Source of the DNA: Symbiodinium natans
Taxonomy: Eukaryota > Sar > Dinophyceae > Suessiales > Symbiodiniaceae
Length of the DNA: 64,000 bases
Reading direction: 5' to 3'
Assembly (NCBI GenBank): GCA_905221605.1
Contig: CAJNDS010002392.1
Coordinates: 310,001 to 374,000, forward strand
The notes under the pieces are model-generated. The model ran no database searches. It was given only the letters and a program-made list of their open reading frames with translations, and was not told where the DNA came from. Positions within the stretch are counted from its first letter, which is position 1; every line of letters begins with the position of its first letter. Shown here one piece after another: positions 52,881 through 64,000 of this stretch. Made by a program: the position numbers and the translations under genes.

Positions 52881-55684
52881 TACAACAAGGCTTTTCCTGT
52901 TTTTGTAGTTCCCTTGGTTTAGTAAGAAGAATCAGGTCCGGGGCTGTTGAATGCAGGGCTTACGGGTTTAAGGGTTTAAAGAGGGCTTGTAGGGGTTATA
53001 GGGGTCAAGGGGTTGTATCTAGGGGTTATGGGGATTATGGGGGTTGTAGGGATTTTAGGGCCCGCTGGATACCCTAGACCCAAAACCCAAAACCCAAAAC
53101 CCAAAACCCTAAACCCTAAACCCTAAACCCTAAACCCTAAACCCTAAACCCTAAACCCTAAACCCTAAAACCCTAAAACCCTAAACCCTAAACCCTAAAC
53201 CCTAAACCCTAAACCCTAAACCCTAAACCCTAAACCCCAAACAAACCCTGAGGCCACACCTGGGTTCAGAAGTTCTTCTTCGCCCTGTCCTTGGTGTCGC
53301 CTCTGGCTTCCGGGAGCGTGCCTCTGCTGCAGCGTGAACCCTAACCCTATAAGCCTTAGGCCTCTAAGCCCCTAAACCCTAGCCCTAAACCCTAAACCCT
53401 AAACCCAGCTTGGGCTTAGGGTGACTGGTCTGAGGTTTGGGTTGCGAGTTGGGGTGTTTGTGCACTCGGGATACTATAGGCTTTAAGCCGGCTCATATGT
53501 CGGTTTAGTGTTTAGGGTTAGGGTTTAGGGTTTAGGGTTTAGGGTTTAGGGTTTAGGGTTTAGGGTTTAGGGTTTAGGGTTTAGGGTCTAGGGTTTAGGG
53601 TTTAGTTTACAGGGCTTACCTAGCGTCGGGTTTACGGTCGCGTCTGCTGGTTTTTCCACTCCCGGTCTTCTATGCCCAAACAAAACCCCAAACCCATAAA
53701 CCGCAAACCCTAAGCGCCAGAATTTAAGCCCTAAACCCCTAAACCCTCAACCCTCAACCCTAAACCCTTTGCCCAAAACCCTAAACCCTAAACCCTAAAC
53801 CCTAAACCCTAAACCCTAAACCCTATACCCTATACCCTATACCCTATGCCCTATAAACCCTAAACCCTAAACCGCAGAGGGGGTCTCGGGATGCCGCAAG
53901 CCGAAGTCTCCCAGACATGGATCCGAGGTTCTTTTCTTGGTGAAGGACGCGCCTGGGGTTTAGGGTTTAGGGGTTAGGGTTCAGGGTTCAGGGTTCAGGG
54001 TATTTCTCAGAGGGTGTAGTTTAGAGTTTAGGGATTGGCTCTTGAGGGATGTTTCATCCTGTCCCTTACGGGGTTTAGGAGGGTCGCAGTTTTCCAACTT
54101 GCGGGGAGCTTCGACCTACTACAACCTTAGAACCAAGAATTCCATACCGAGAGGGTTTAGGTGTTAAGGGTAAGCCTAAACCTGGAGGTTTAGGGTTTAG
54201 GGTTTAGGGCTTAGGATGGTGTAGGGCTTGGGGTTCAGGGTTTTTTTCGGGTTTTAGAGAGGTTCGGGTGGTTTCTCTGGGGGGGTGTTCGAGTCTGCCA
54301 AAGCCCTCAAGAGCCAGATTTATTCATTTGTTGGAAGGCCACGCGGGGGGAACCCTAAACCCTAAACCCTAAAACCCGAGATCCCTCAGCTCAGTGGAGA
54401 GAATTCTACGTAAGAAACATTCAACAGACCCCCTTCGGCATACCCTTATAACAGAAATGACGGGGTATGGAAAATTGATCCCTTAGACTCCCTCATATTC
54501 TCCTTTTCTAGGTGGGACTTTACTACAACTTTAGCACTTTTTCAGTTTAGGGTTTTTCTAACCTCATATTCAGGGAGCGAAAGGTTAAACTTTGAGTGGG
54601 GGGTTAAACAGCAACCAAGTTTTAAGGTTTCAGGAATGTCCAGAAAAGTTGCAACCTGGTTAAGGACGACTCGTGCCGAGACTCCCTCTAGTGCTCCTCT
54701 TGGGGTAAGAGGATACGGCTGTTCCAACCTTTGGGAGTTTCAGGTAAGGGGTAAGGGGTCACCCTAAACCCGAAATCCTAAACCCTGAACCCTTAACCCT
54801 AACCCTGGTATGGGACCCTAAACCCTAAACCCTAAACTCTAAACCCTAAACCCCCAACCCTAAACCCTAATCCCTAAACCCATGGCGAAGTATTCTGAGA
54901 GAGGATGTCTACATCCTGGAGCTCGGTGCTGATGTGCAGCTCATGGGCGCCCCCGGCGTTGTTCCGTAAGCCTTGCGCCCCATGAGAGTTCGCACCCTTG
55001 TGTAGGGTTTAGGGTTTAGGGTTTAGGGTTTATAGGGTTTAGGGTTTATGGTTTAGGGTTTGGGTTTAGGGTTTAGGGTTTGGGGTTTGGGGTTTGGGGG
55101 TTGGGTTTAGGGTTTAGGGCTAGGGTATATGCTTGGGCCCTACAGCTACCATATATGGTTCAGGGTTGAGTCCCTTGAGCGCTTGTCTAGAAAAAGAACT
55201 TTATCGAGCACCTGGAGGGTTTTTGGGTTGAGGGTTTAGGGTTTAGGGTTTAGGGTTTAGGGTTTAGGGCTCATGCCTTAAGCCCTAAAACCATGAACCC
55301 TTTCACTGTTTAAGTAGGGAACAGCCCTAAACCCTAAACCCTAAACCCTAAACCCTAAAGCCTAAAGCCTAAAGCCGAAAGCCAAACCCGAAACCCAAAC
55401 CCCCTTTGTGTGGAGGGTTTCGCTGGATCACACTCTTCTCCCTGAGCCTAAGCTTGGGTCCCTGTAGCGGACTTACGTGGCAAATGAGGTATACACCTTG
55501 ACCGATAATTGCTCAGATCAACCTGCACATGGGTGGTTGTCAAAATTATCGTCCTTTTTTGGGATCCTTTTTTTTTACGGGCGCCTTATTTTTAGGGTAC
55601 CCCAAAAAGGGATCAGAATTTCGACAGCCCAGATGAGGGTCACCTTTTTAGATGCCTCCACGGTTGGGCATATATGGTGACGGA
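52881..55684. repeat. Telomere-like mosaic
   Basis: Long CCCTAAA runs at 53105-53240 and 53775-53825 with CCCTATA units to 53850. TTTAGGG at 53510-53610 and 55005-55125. The islands at 54400-54760 and 55430-55680 show no clear exon. The island at 55545-55615 resembles the core of the CTAGGACCGGGAG elements. Confidence 0.8.
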
Positions 55685-55688
55685 AGCG

Positions 55689-55726
55689 GGGGGGGGGGGG
55701 GGGGGGGGGGGGGGGGAAGGGGGGGT
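55689..55726. repeat. Poly-G tract
   Basis: About 30 consecutive G's broken by AA, then further G's, immediately before a GTTTAGGG array. Confidence 0.9.
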
Positions 55727-55727
55727 G

Positions 55728-56390
55728 TGTTTAGGGTTTATAAGGGTTTAGGGTTTAGGGTTTAGGGTTGCACAGGTGGCATTCTCAAAGGGGTGAAGGT
55801 CAGGTGGAGTACGGGTCATGTGCTGCCGGAAATAGCCTCACTATCTTCTCCACCTCATTCTGTTATCCCCAAGGGCTCGGGAATTTGGAGGTCCTTGGGT
55901 TTAGGGTTTCGGGCTCAAGCATGGGGGATTAGGGCTCAAGGATCTCAACGCCGAAGCCTTTCAGTGCATGTGCCCCATGCAGTTCAACCCTAAACCCTAA
56001 GCCCTAAATCCTAACCCCTGCACCCTCAACCCCAGACCCTAAACCCTAACCCCTAAATCCTAAACCCTAAACCCTAAACCCTAAACCCTAAACCCTAAAC
56101 CCTAAACCCTAAACCCTAAACCCTAACCCCAAACCCTAAACCCTAAACCCTAAACCCTAAACCCTAAACCCAAGCAGGCTTCGCCGGCGCGATTGTCGCT
56201 GCGATTGGTCCTGCGAGCGCCGCGGCTGCCTGTGGCGGTAGAGATCGGCGCCCTTGAAAAGCCCGGAAGCCCCTCAAAGGGCCCTAAAGCCTTTTAGGGT
56301 TTAGGGTTTAGGGTTTAGGGTTTAGGGTTTAGGGTTTAGGGTTTAGGGTTTAGGGTTTAGGGTTTAGGGTTTAGGGTTTAGGGTTTCATA
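55728..56390. repeat. Arrays with a GC-rich exon-like island
   Basis: CCCTAAA at 55985-56172 and TTTAGGG at 56291-56388. The island at 56173-56270 could encode an Ala/Gly-rich helix (GFAGAIVAAIGPASAAAA), a possible membrane exon; unassigned. Confidence 0.7.
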
Positions 56391-56440
56391 GCAGTATAGG
56401 ATATGTGACCCCCAACTTTAAGGTTTATGTGGTCCCCAAG
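56391..56440. mobile_element. Solo right end of an introner next to a TTTAGGG array
   Basis: GCAGTATAGGATATGTGACC, then GGTTTATGTGGTCCCCAAG matches the right ends of the GH5 introns. The TTTAGGG array ends two bases before it. The left end was not found. Confidence 0.65.
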
Positions 56441-58480
56441 ATAAGCAAGCGGCTATCGGCTCACCGCGTTGACCCGAAGCCCAAAGCCCTAAACCCTAGC
56501 TAAGCCCTGAACACTGAACCCTCTAATTTTTCGTCTTGCGACTATATCAGGACTTCTCTTCGTTTGGGCTACACAGTATGCGAACAGACATCCGTCCCCC
56601 CTCCAATCCTAAATCCTCAACTGGCTCTAAACCCTGAACGCTTTAAACCCTAAACCCTAAACCCTAAACCCTAAACCCTAAACCCTAAACCCTAAACCCT
56701 AAACCCTAAACCCTAAACCCTAAACCCTAAACCCTAAACCCTAAACCCTAAACCCTAAACCCTAAACCCTATTCCTAGACCCAACAGCGCCGAGGAGCAG
56801 AGAGGGATTCCGCGACCCCACCCCCCCCCCCACTTACTTACCGTGAAGCAGTTGGCCACTGCAGGTTCCGGGCTAAACCCTAAACCCTAAACCCTAAACC
56901 CTAAACCCTAAACCCTAAACCCTAAACCCTAAACCCTAAACCCTAAACCCTAAACCCTAAACCCTAAACCCTAAACCCTAAGCCCTAACCCTAAACCCTA
57001 AACCCTACCAGGGCTGAAGGGTCATGTGGGGTGCTTTACCAGAGAGGACTTGGGGTTTCTGTTTGCTTCGAGACTGCAGCCTGAAGGTGCGAAGCTCATG
57101 GCATCTTGGGTTGAGGGGTGTAAACGTAAGTACTACTTAGGGTTCAGGGTTCATGGTTTAGGGCTTAGGGTTTAGGGTTTAGGGTTTAGGGTTTAGGGTT
57201 TAGGGTTTAGGGTTTAGGGTTTAGGGTTAGTGTTCATGGTTGAGGGTTCAGGGTTTAGGCTTCAGGGTTTAGGGTTTCGGGTTGCGCAGAGGCTACATCG
57301 TTGGCGGCACCCTGGCTGCACGCAAGACATCAGGTCATATACACAGCCGCAAAGCCTGAACTCTAGAAGCTCTACTTCGTAGTTGCTAAGTAGACAACCT
57401 TTAACCTTTTGGGGTTATAGACAATCCTACCATAATTGAATGGCTAACTTTTTTGTGGGCCAGGGTGCTCAGAAACTAGGACTTGAAGACTCAGGGAACT
57501 GAGTGAGTTTTTTTGTAGCTACATATAGCTCAGGCTCAGCAACGGAAGTAGCCTAACTTGGCGTGCTTCCCACCCCGCTCAGCACCGGCTTGCAAAGGCC
57601 CCTGAGGCCCATCTCAAAACCCTGAGCCTAAACCCTAAACCCTAAACCCTGAACCCTAAACCCTAAACCCTAAACCCTAATCTCAAAACCCTAAGCCTAA
57701 ACCCTCCCGCCTGAAACCCCCCACCCTTGGCGGCAGTATGGCGCTGTGGAACTGCGCCTTGATCCTGAACCCTAAACCCTAAACCCTAAACCCTAAACCC
57801 TAAACCCTAAACCCTAAACCCTAAACCCTAAACCCTAAGTCTGAAAGCCCATGAAGCCCAAGACCCAAAACCCTCAACAACAAGTTCTGAACCCCAAGAA
57901 CCAAAAAACGGTCACCCTAAATCCTAGGTAGGATACGGGGGAGCCTTAAAAGGGAACCCTTCTGAACCCTCTTCTGGCTCTCTTAAACAGGGACCTTATT
58001 CAGAGGGTCTGTATCCCCAAGGGTCCCCCTAATCCTATCCCCGACTAAACCCCTAAGCTCACTGACCCCGGCGAAGCCTCCTAAATGCTGAACCCCAAAC
58101 CCCCAAGCCCTCAAAACCCTCAACCCTTATACACCTTCAGCACTAAACCCAAAACCGTACTCCCTCAACCCTAAACCCTAAACAGACTGACCACAAGCTT
58201 ACCTGTACTATAGAGGCCTGAAAAATTTGAACAGGGTTTTGGGGGGTTATTGTAGTCTATCTATAAAGGGTTTAGGGTTTCGGGCTTCGGGCTTGGGGAA
58301 AGCTACTAGCAATTATTCCCTAAACCCCTAAACCCCTAAACCCCTAAACCCCTAAACCCCTAAACCCCTAAACCCCTAAACCCCTAAACCCCTAAACCCC
58401 TAAACCCCTAAACCCCTAAACCCCTAAACCCCTAAACCCTAAACCCTAAACCCTAAACCCCCCCCCCCCCATAACTCAAG
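56441..58480. repeat. Telomere-like mosaic with CCCCTAAA octamer array
   Basis: Long CCCTAAA arrays at 56640-56775 (about 17 units) and 56873-57010. TTTAGGG at 57140-57285. 58318-58437 is a pure octamer CCCCTAAA array that reverts to CCCTAAA before a poly-C run at 58459. No gene is seen. Confidence 0.9.
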
Positions 58481-59384
58481 GCTACTGCATGGAGCGAGAG
58501 CTGCTCACGCGATGGTTTCCGTGGGAGAGATGGGGTCGTCGGGCTCCATGGTGCCTCGCAGCAATGTGGCTTTGGTTCAGGTTTAGGGTTTAGGGTTGAA
58601 GGTTTAGGGTGTAGGGTTTAGGGTTTAGGGTTTATAAGGGTTTAGGGTCTCTCTGTGGGTCTTTCTGGGATGTGTTCATCATATTTCCCCTTCTTGGCTT
58701 TGAGAAAAAGCATCCGACACAAGGAATACTCGTGGTTGCTACGTCTGACGCCTGCTGCGGATGCCAGTGTTGGGAGGGCATGGGGGGTTTAGGGTTTAGG
58801 GTTTAGGGTTTAGGGTTTAGGGTTTAGGGTTTAGGGTTTAGGGTTTAGAGTTTAGAGTTAAATCCCTCTGAGAAGAATTGAGAAGCCGGGGAGCCAAGGC
58901 ATCACATGAAGCATGACAGGCAACATGTTCTGCAGGCTGTGATACGTTTTTGCCCCTAAGCCCTAAACCCTAAACCCTGAATCCTGAACCCTAAACCCTA
59001 AACCTTAAACCCTAACAAATCGACCCTAAACCCTAAAACCCTTAACGCTAAACCCTAAACCCTATAAGCCCTAAACCCTAAACCCTAAACCGTAAAAACT
59101 CCATGCTCACATGTGAGAGAAGCCAGCCAGGTTTCTGACTCACTGCGCAGCGTGCGCTGTGGTCACTGCCGCACTGTGACTGGGACTGCTGACTTGGTAG
59201 CCCAGTGGTTTAGGGTTTAGGGTTTAGTAAAGGGTTTAGGGTTAGAGCTTCCTTGTGGTACCCTTTGCGCCCTTTTTTTGGTTCAAGGTTCTCTTATAAA
59301 ATGCCAGCTCAAAAAAGGGTGCCCTTATTGTAATGATAGGCCTTGCGCAAAGCAGTCGAACACAGTCAAGCCTAAAACCCTAAA
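58481..59384. repeat. Arrays and islands
   Basis: TTTAGGG at 58580-58650 and 58785-58860. CCCTAAA at 58950-59095. 59262-59335 resembles the core of the CTAGGACCGGGAG elements (TTCTCTTATAAAATG between T and A runs). Confidence 0.7.
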
Positions 59385-59493
59385 CTAAGCAGCTGAATGA
59401 GTACACTTTACACTTTTGGGATCCCTGGGATACTAGAATCCCCTATAGAACTGAAAGTGTAAACTTTTCGGGGGCTTCTGAACTCAGCAATTA
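59385..59493. mobile_element. TIR element, CTTAGTAGCTGAGT family, copy 2, inside a CCCTAAA array
   Basis: CTAAGCAGCTGAATGAG and CTTCTGAACTCAGCAATTA are inverted ends. Core GAACTGAAAGTGTA is shared with copy 1. CCCTAAA directly abuts both sides. Confidence 0.75.
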
Positions 59494-59910
59494 CCCTAAA
59501 ACCCCAAACCCTAAACTCTAAACCCTAAAACCCTAAAACCCTAAAACCCTAAAACCCTAAAACCCTAAAACCCTAAAACCCTAAAACCCTAAAACCCTAA
59601 ACCCTAAACCCAAAAACCCTAAGACCCTAAACCCTGAGCCCCGCACAACCTGTGTTGACAAGGAGGGGGGCGATGCTAAACCCTAAACCCTATAAACCCT
59701 ATAAACCCTACAAACCCTATAAACCCTATAAAACCCTATAAACCCTATAAACCCTATAAACCCTTATAAACCCTATAAATCCTATAAACCCTATAAACCC
59801 TATAAACCCTATAAACCCCATAAACCCTATAAACCCTATAAACCCCATAAACCCTATAAACCCTATTATAAACCCTATAAACGCTATAAACCCTATAAAT
59901 CTAAACCCTC
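59494..59910. repeat. CCCTAAAA octamer and CCCTATAAA nonamer arrays
   Basis: 59520-59600 is an octamer array CCCTAAAA. 59685-59900 is a long nonamer array CCCTATAAA. Each is internally homogeneous. Confidence 0.9.
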
Positions 59911-62130
59911 ATGCAGCTTAAATGGCAATGGGGTTCAAGGCTCTGGAAAACACGGGGCTGAGCCCTAACCCTAAACCCTAAGGTTGCAAACTGCAGCTGT
60001 ACCCTAAACCCACCTAGAACCCTCACAACACCAGCCCCCCCCCCCCCCCCAAGAAAAAACCCTAAACCCCAAACCCCAATTCACCTAAAATCAAAGCAAA
60101 GCAAAAAAGCCAGGTATCTGCCCCCTACCTGGGACCCGGTGGTGCTGTGCATCTGGCACCTTGCACCCGAAGTTCAGGGGATGTAGGGTTTAGGGTTAGG
60201 GTTTATAAAACCCTAAACCCTCTAAACCCTAAAACCCTAGACCGGGGTTCGGGTCTGAGTAGATGACCAGCCACTACGAACACAGGTGATCCTCTTGTCT
60301 AGAAGCTCTTTGTAAGCACCCCTAACCCTAACCCCCCCAAAACGAACTGAGTGGTCAAGAAAGTAGCCCTCTACATATATCCCAAGCCTCAAACCCTAGA
60401 CCCTAAACCCTACACCCTAGACCCTACGGGGATGTAGGAGGAAAGGAGGAGTGCAGGCTTGAGCGGCATGTCGGAGAGGTTTGACAACGCTTTCGGCTTC
60501 TGAGGATTCACGACTTAGGGTTTAGGGTTTAGGGTTAGGGTTTAGGGTTTAGAGTTTAGGGTTCAGGGTTTAGGTTCAGGGTTCAGGGTTCAGGGTTCAG
60601 GGTTCAGGGTTCAGGGTTCAGGGTTCAGGGTTTAGGGTTTAGGGTTTAGGGTTTCATGGTTTCATAGTTTAGGGTTGGTTCAGGGTTTATCTAACGAGAC
60701 TTCAACATACCCCAAACCCATACCCCTTAACTCGCCTTTACCATATCCCTTAGTTTCTTTTAACGGATATGCCCCAGGGGTATGCCAAATAGTTTTTTGC
60801 GTTTAGGGAGGCTTTGGGCGTGTAAGCCCTGACCCCTCCAAAGCCGTAAGCCCCAAGCGCTGAACCGATGTAACATACGCTCTTTGCAGGCCATGATGTC
60901 CCTTGACAGGGGTCCTTTTCTCAAACCCCTGAACAAACCCTAAACCCTAAACCCTAGCCCTAAACCCTAAACCCTACACCCCCAAGCACTGAACCCGAGG
61001 TACCTGACATGGGGATCTCTTTGTGGGTGGCTCCTGGCAGTTCAGTTCACTTGCTTCGAGTCCTCCCGCGCTGAAATCTATCCGACCAAGGCCCCCTTCT
61101 TGGGCTTAGGGTTTAGGGTTTAGAGTTTAGGGGTTAGGGTTAAGGGTTGAGGGTTTAGGGTTTAGGGTGTAGGTGTAGCAAGTTTTGATGTTTGGCATCA
61201 GGGGTTCGGGCTGTAGGTTCTTTGGGTGTTGAGGTTCCGCATTTGGGGCAGGTAGCCCTAAACCCTAAACCCTAAACCCTAAACCCTAAACCCTAAATCC
61301 TAAACGGCTTCCCAGATAAGCCCAAAAGCTGTCCTTCAGTTCCCTTGAAAGCCGACCCTGAGCTCCAAACCCTAAACTCTAAATTCTAAAACCTCAGCAT
61401 TGATTTGTAGAATCCTCTAGTCTAACGAGTGAACCATTTGCGGTGGCCGCCGCCTGGTTGTTGCATACTTCGTTTCACCCCATCGCGACCTTGAAGGACC
61501 TTCAGCAGCACATGGAGCAGAATCCCTGAACCCGAAACCCTAAACCCAAAACCCCACACCCTTCATCCTAAATTCCGCCGGTTCTGAGTTGCCAGCGACT
61601 CGAGGGGTCAGCACTAAACCCTAAACCCTAAACCCTAAACCCTAAACCCTAAACCCTAAACCCTAAACCCTAAACCCTAAACCCTAAACCCTAAACCCTA
61701 AACCCTAAACCCTAAACCCTAAACCCTAAACCCCCGAACCCGAGCGACCGGCCACAGGAAGAGAGGAGCGAGACGGAAAGCCTTTGCAAGATCACCTCTG
61801 GCATAGGATGCCCGACAGCAGACGGAGATACTAATATTGCGTTTATTACTTAAGGGGTTAAGGTGTTGAGGGTACGACCCTAAACCCTAAACCCTAAACC
61901 CTAAACCCTAAACCCTAAACCCTAAACCCGGGCTCTTCAAGGGGCACCAGCACCTCCTCACCCGATGCACTCGGCGATTCAGGGTGTAGGCTTGAGGGGC
62001 ACCACCTTCTGCATCACTTACCACGTTAGGAAATTTGCAAGTGCGGCTACACCCTAAACCCTGAATCCTAAACCCTATAAACCCCAAACCTCAAACACTA
62101 AACCCTAAACCCTAAACCCTAAACCAGTGC
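59911..62130. repeat. Telomere-like mosaic with GGGTTCA array
   Basis: 60575-60630 is a GGGTTCA array inside a TTTAGGG block (60510-60685). CCCTAAA arrays lie at 61612-61735 (about 17 units), 61255-61305 and 61875-61930. A poly-C run lies at 60036-60049. The island at 61420-61535 is open (FAVAAAWLLHTSFHPIATLK) and exon-like but unassigned. Confidence 0.8.
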
Positions 62131-64000
62131 GGCGCCTCTGCGCCCCCCCACACCTATGAAGGGCTTTTGGAGCATCCCAAGTCCCGGGCCCCTCATCCTT
62201 GCAGCCAGGATTCATGATGATTCTCGACACCTGAAGCCTAACCCTCAGGGTTTTGGCTTTTCGAACGTTAGCCCTAAACCCGGAATTCCTTGTTCTTCGA
62301 ACCCTCTGAACCCTACCGCAAGCACCCAGGCTGTCTTCGAGAACCCTACAACCCCAACCCCGCAGCACCCCTAAAAAAAACCTAAACCCTAATCCCGAAA
62401 CCCCAAACCCTAAACCCTAAAACCTAAAACCTAAGCCCAGGAAATGGTCTGGGTCTCCTTCCGCAGCTCATCGTGGCTGCAAACGTGTCGAGCTTGTCGC
62501 TGTCCCTTGCAGGCGCCACTAGGAGACACCGTAGTAGGGTTTAGGGGTTAAGGTTGGGGGTTGGGGGTTGGGGGTTACGGTGTGAGGTTTGGTGTAACCA
62601 ACAACCCTAAATCCTAAACCCTACACCTTAAACCCTAAACCCTAAACCCTAATCCCTAAACCCTAAACCCTAAACCCTAAACCCTAGACCCTAAACCCTA
62701 AACCCTAAACCCTAAACCCTAAACCCTAAACCCTAAACCCTAAACCCTAAACCCTGACAGGCGTCACCTTCTTTCTCGTGGGCCTGGTGTCCTTGCTCTC
62801 GGTGCCAGTGCTGAGGCGACCCCTTACTCTCCTGAACTCGGAGCTCTGCGAGCCCTATAGGGTTTAGGGTTTAGGGTTTAGGGTTTAGGGTTTAGGGTTT
62901 AGGGTTTAGGGTTTGGGGTTTGGGGTTTGGGGTTTAGAGTTTGGGGTTTCGGGTTTAGGGTTCAGGCTGCCATAAGGCTCAGAATTAGGCCCTGAAAGTC
63001 CTCTTTCCAGGCACCCTTTTGACTGCCCCAAACAAAGTTCCAAGTCTCGGACCCAGCTTGCGGGGGCTCGCACATGAGAACGGGTTTAGGGTTTAGGCTT
63101 TAGGCTTTAGGGTTTAGGATTTAGGGAAACGTGATCTTTAAAGTTTGCATCGAGGCTTGTGGTTTGGGATTTTGGGGGCCTGCCGCGGTCTCATGTTGTG
63201 CTTGGTCTGCTGTGGAAGAAGGGCGGCTGGTTCCGGAACTTCTGAACCCAAGATCTTGGATTGCCTTAAACCCTAACCCCAAGCCCGAAACCCCGAACAA
63301 TAAACGGCAAACCCTAAACCCTGGAATCCTAAACCCCAAACCCCACACCCTAAACCCCACACTGTAAACCCTAACCAAAGCTGAACCCTGCCTTGGTTAA
63401 GCCCTTGCGCTACATGCAGACTTGTTCTGCATGGGGCTTCATCTAAGTTGCAGTTGCTGTATTGGGTTTAGGGTTTAGGGTTTAGGGTTTAGGGTTTAGG
63501 GTTTAGGGTTTAGGGTTTAGGGTTTAGGGTTTAGGGTTTAGAGTTTAGGCTGCTTCCTCGGTTTCGGTGTTAGGGGTGCAAGACATCTTTGTTTGCGTGC
63601 TGCCCCAGGCAAGCCCGGCAGTCCTACAACAAGGAGGCACTTTGGCTGCGGACGAAGGGTTTAGGGTTTCGGGTTTAGGGTTTAGGGTTTCGGGTTTAGG
63701 GTTTAGGGTGTAGGGCGTTTAGGGTTTCGGGTTTCGGGTTTCGGTTTAGGGTTTAGGGTTTCGGGTTTAGGGTTAGGGGTTTAGGGTTTCGGGTTTGGGG
63801 TTTAGGGTTTTTTGGGTTCAGGGTTTAGGGTGTTTTTTGCACTCCGGGCGTCGTGGGACGGGAGTGGCTTAGGTGAACGTACTCAGCAGGCGGCGGTTCA
63901 GATTAGGATGCCCTGAGCACTTGAGTAGCCCTACCTAGAGTATCCCTGCACCATGAAGATGAAAAACTCACCCAACATGTTTGTTGGTGAAGGTTCACGT
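62131..64000. repeat. Mosaic to the window end
   Basis: CCCTAAA at 62600-62755. TTTAGGG at 62860-62930 and 63460-63550. GGGTTTC/TTTAGGG mix at 63655-63835. Islands at 62440-62530 (LPQLIVAANVSSLSLSLAG) and 62760-62830 (GVTFFLVGLVSLLSVPVL) look like membrane-protein exons but cannot be assigned. 63840-64000 is unique with no gene seen. Confidence 0.7.

Overview
The window looks like nuclear DNA of a dinoflagellate, most probably of the Suessiales/Symbiodiniaceae type. Five things point there: (i) introns that keep a reading frame only if GC-AG or GA-AG splice sites are allowed beside GT-AG; (ii) introns with inverted-repeat ends, which is the introner structure; (iii) very many interspersed TTTAGGG/CCCTAAA heptamer arrays; (iv) FNQSLEG-type leucine-rich repeats; (v) every recognisable coding unit lies on the plus strand. 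No tRNA, rRNA, CRISPR array or spliced-leader gene was seen.

Layout. 1-9.8 kb is a gene-dense block free of telomere-like repeats. It holds a frameshifted remnant fused to an F-box/SPRY-like/RING-like protein (71-2361). After it comes a giant split gene (about 2746-9811, roughly 2,280 codons). This gene joins a PD-(D/E)XK nuclease, a D5/SF3-like helicase region, a polymerase-like region, a papain-order C-H-D protease-like region, a C2H2 finger and a DDE transposase-like domain with a D(2)H motif. It resembles a self-contained mobile element, and its helicase C-terminal segment is duplicated in the frameshifted remnant upstream. 9.8-13.5 kb is mostly non-coding with small foldback elements. 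13.58-14.98 kb is an inverted duplication of a roughly 62-bp tandem repeat.

From 11.2 kb to the end the DNA is a mosaic of telomere-like arrays (TTTAGGG, CCCTAAA and homogenised variants) that switch strand every few hundred bases and alternate with 50-400 bp islands. Some islands are exons. The best case is a GH5-like glycoside hydrolase at 17683-18897 with five exons in continuous phase. Its introns are bounded by inverted repeats beginning CTTGGGGACC and filled with telomere-like heptamers.

31653-45043 is one LTR retrotransposon: two 173-bp LTRs with 8 differences, a 5-bp AGGTA target duplication, a tRNA-Met-like primer site and a purine tract. It encodes gag with CCCH fingers, an aspartic protease, an integrase, and downstream an SGNH hydrolase, a Tpt1/KptA-like domain and a zinc ribbon. 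All are broken by stops and frameshifts. Where reverse transcriptase and RNase H should lie there is instead 4.4 kb of telomere-like repeats, LRR repeats, duplicated SLC4 anion-exchanger exon fragments, a sugar-transporter fragment and a 150-bp near-perfect palindrome.

The most interesting themes are the nuclease-helicase-protease-transposase fusion, the retroelement carrying SGNH and Tpt1-like domains, and the evidence that telomere-like repeats are housed inside introners and small TIR elements. That last point suggests how these repeats became spread through the chromosome arm.
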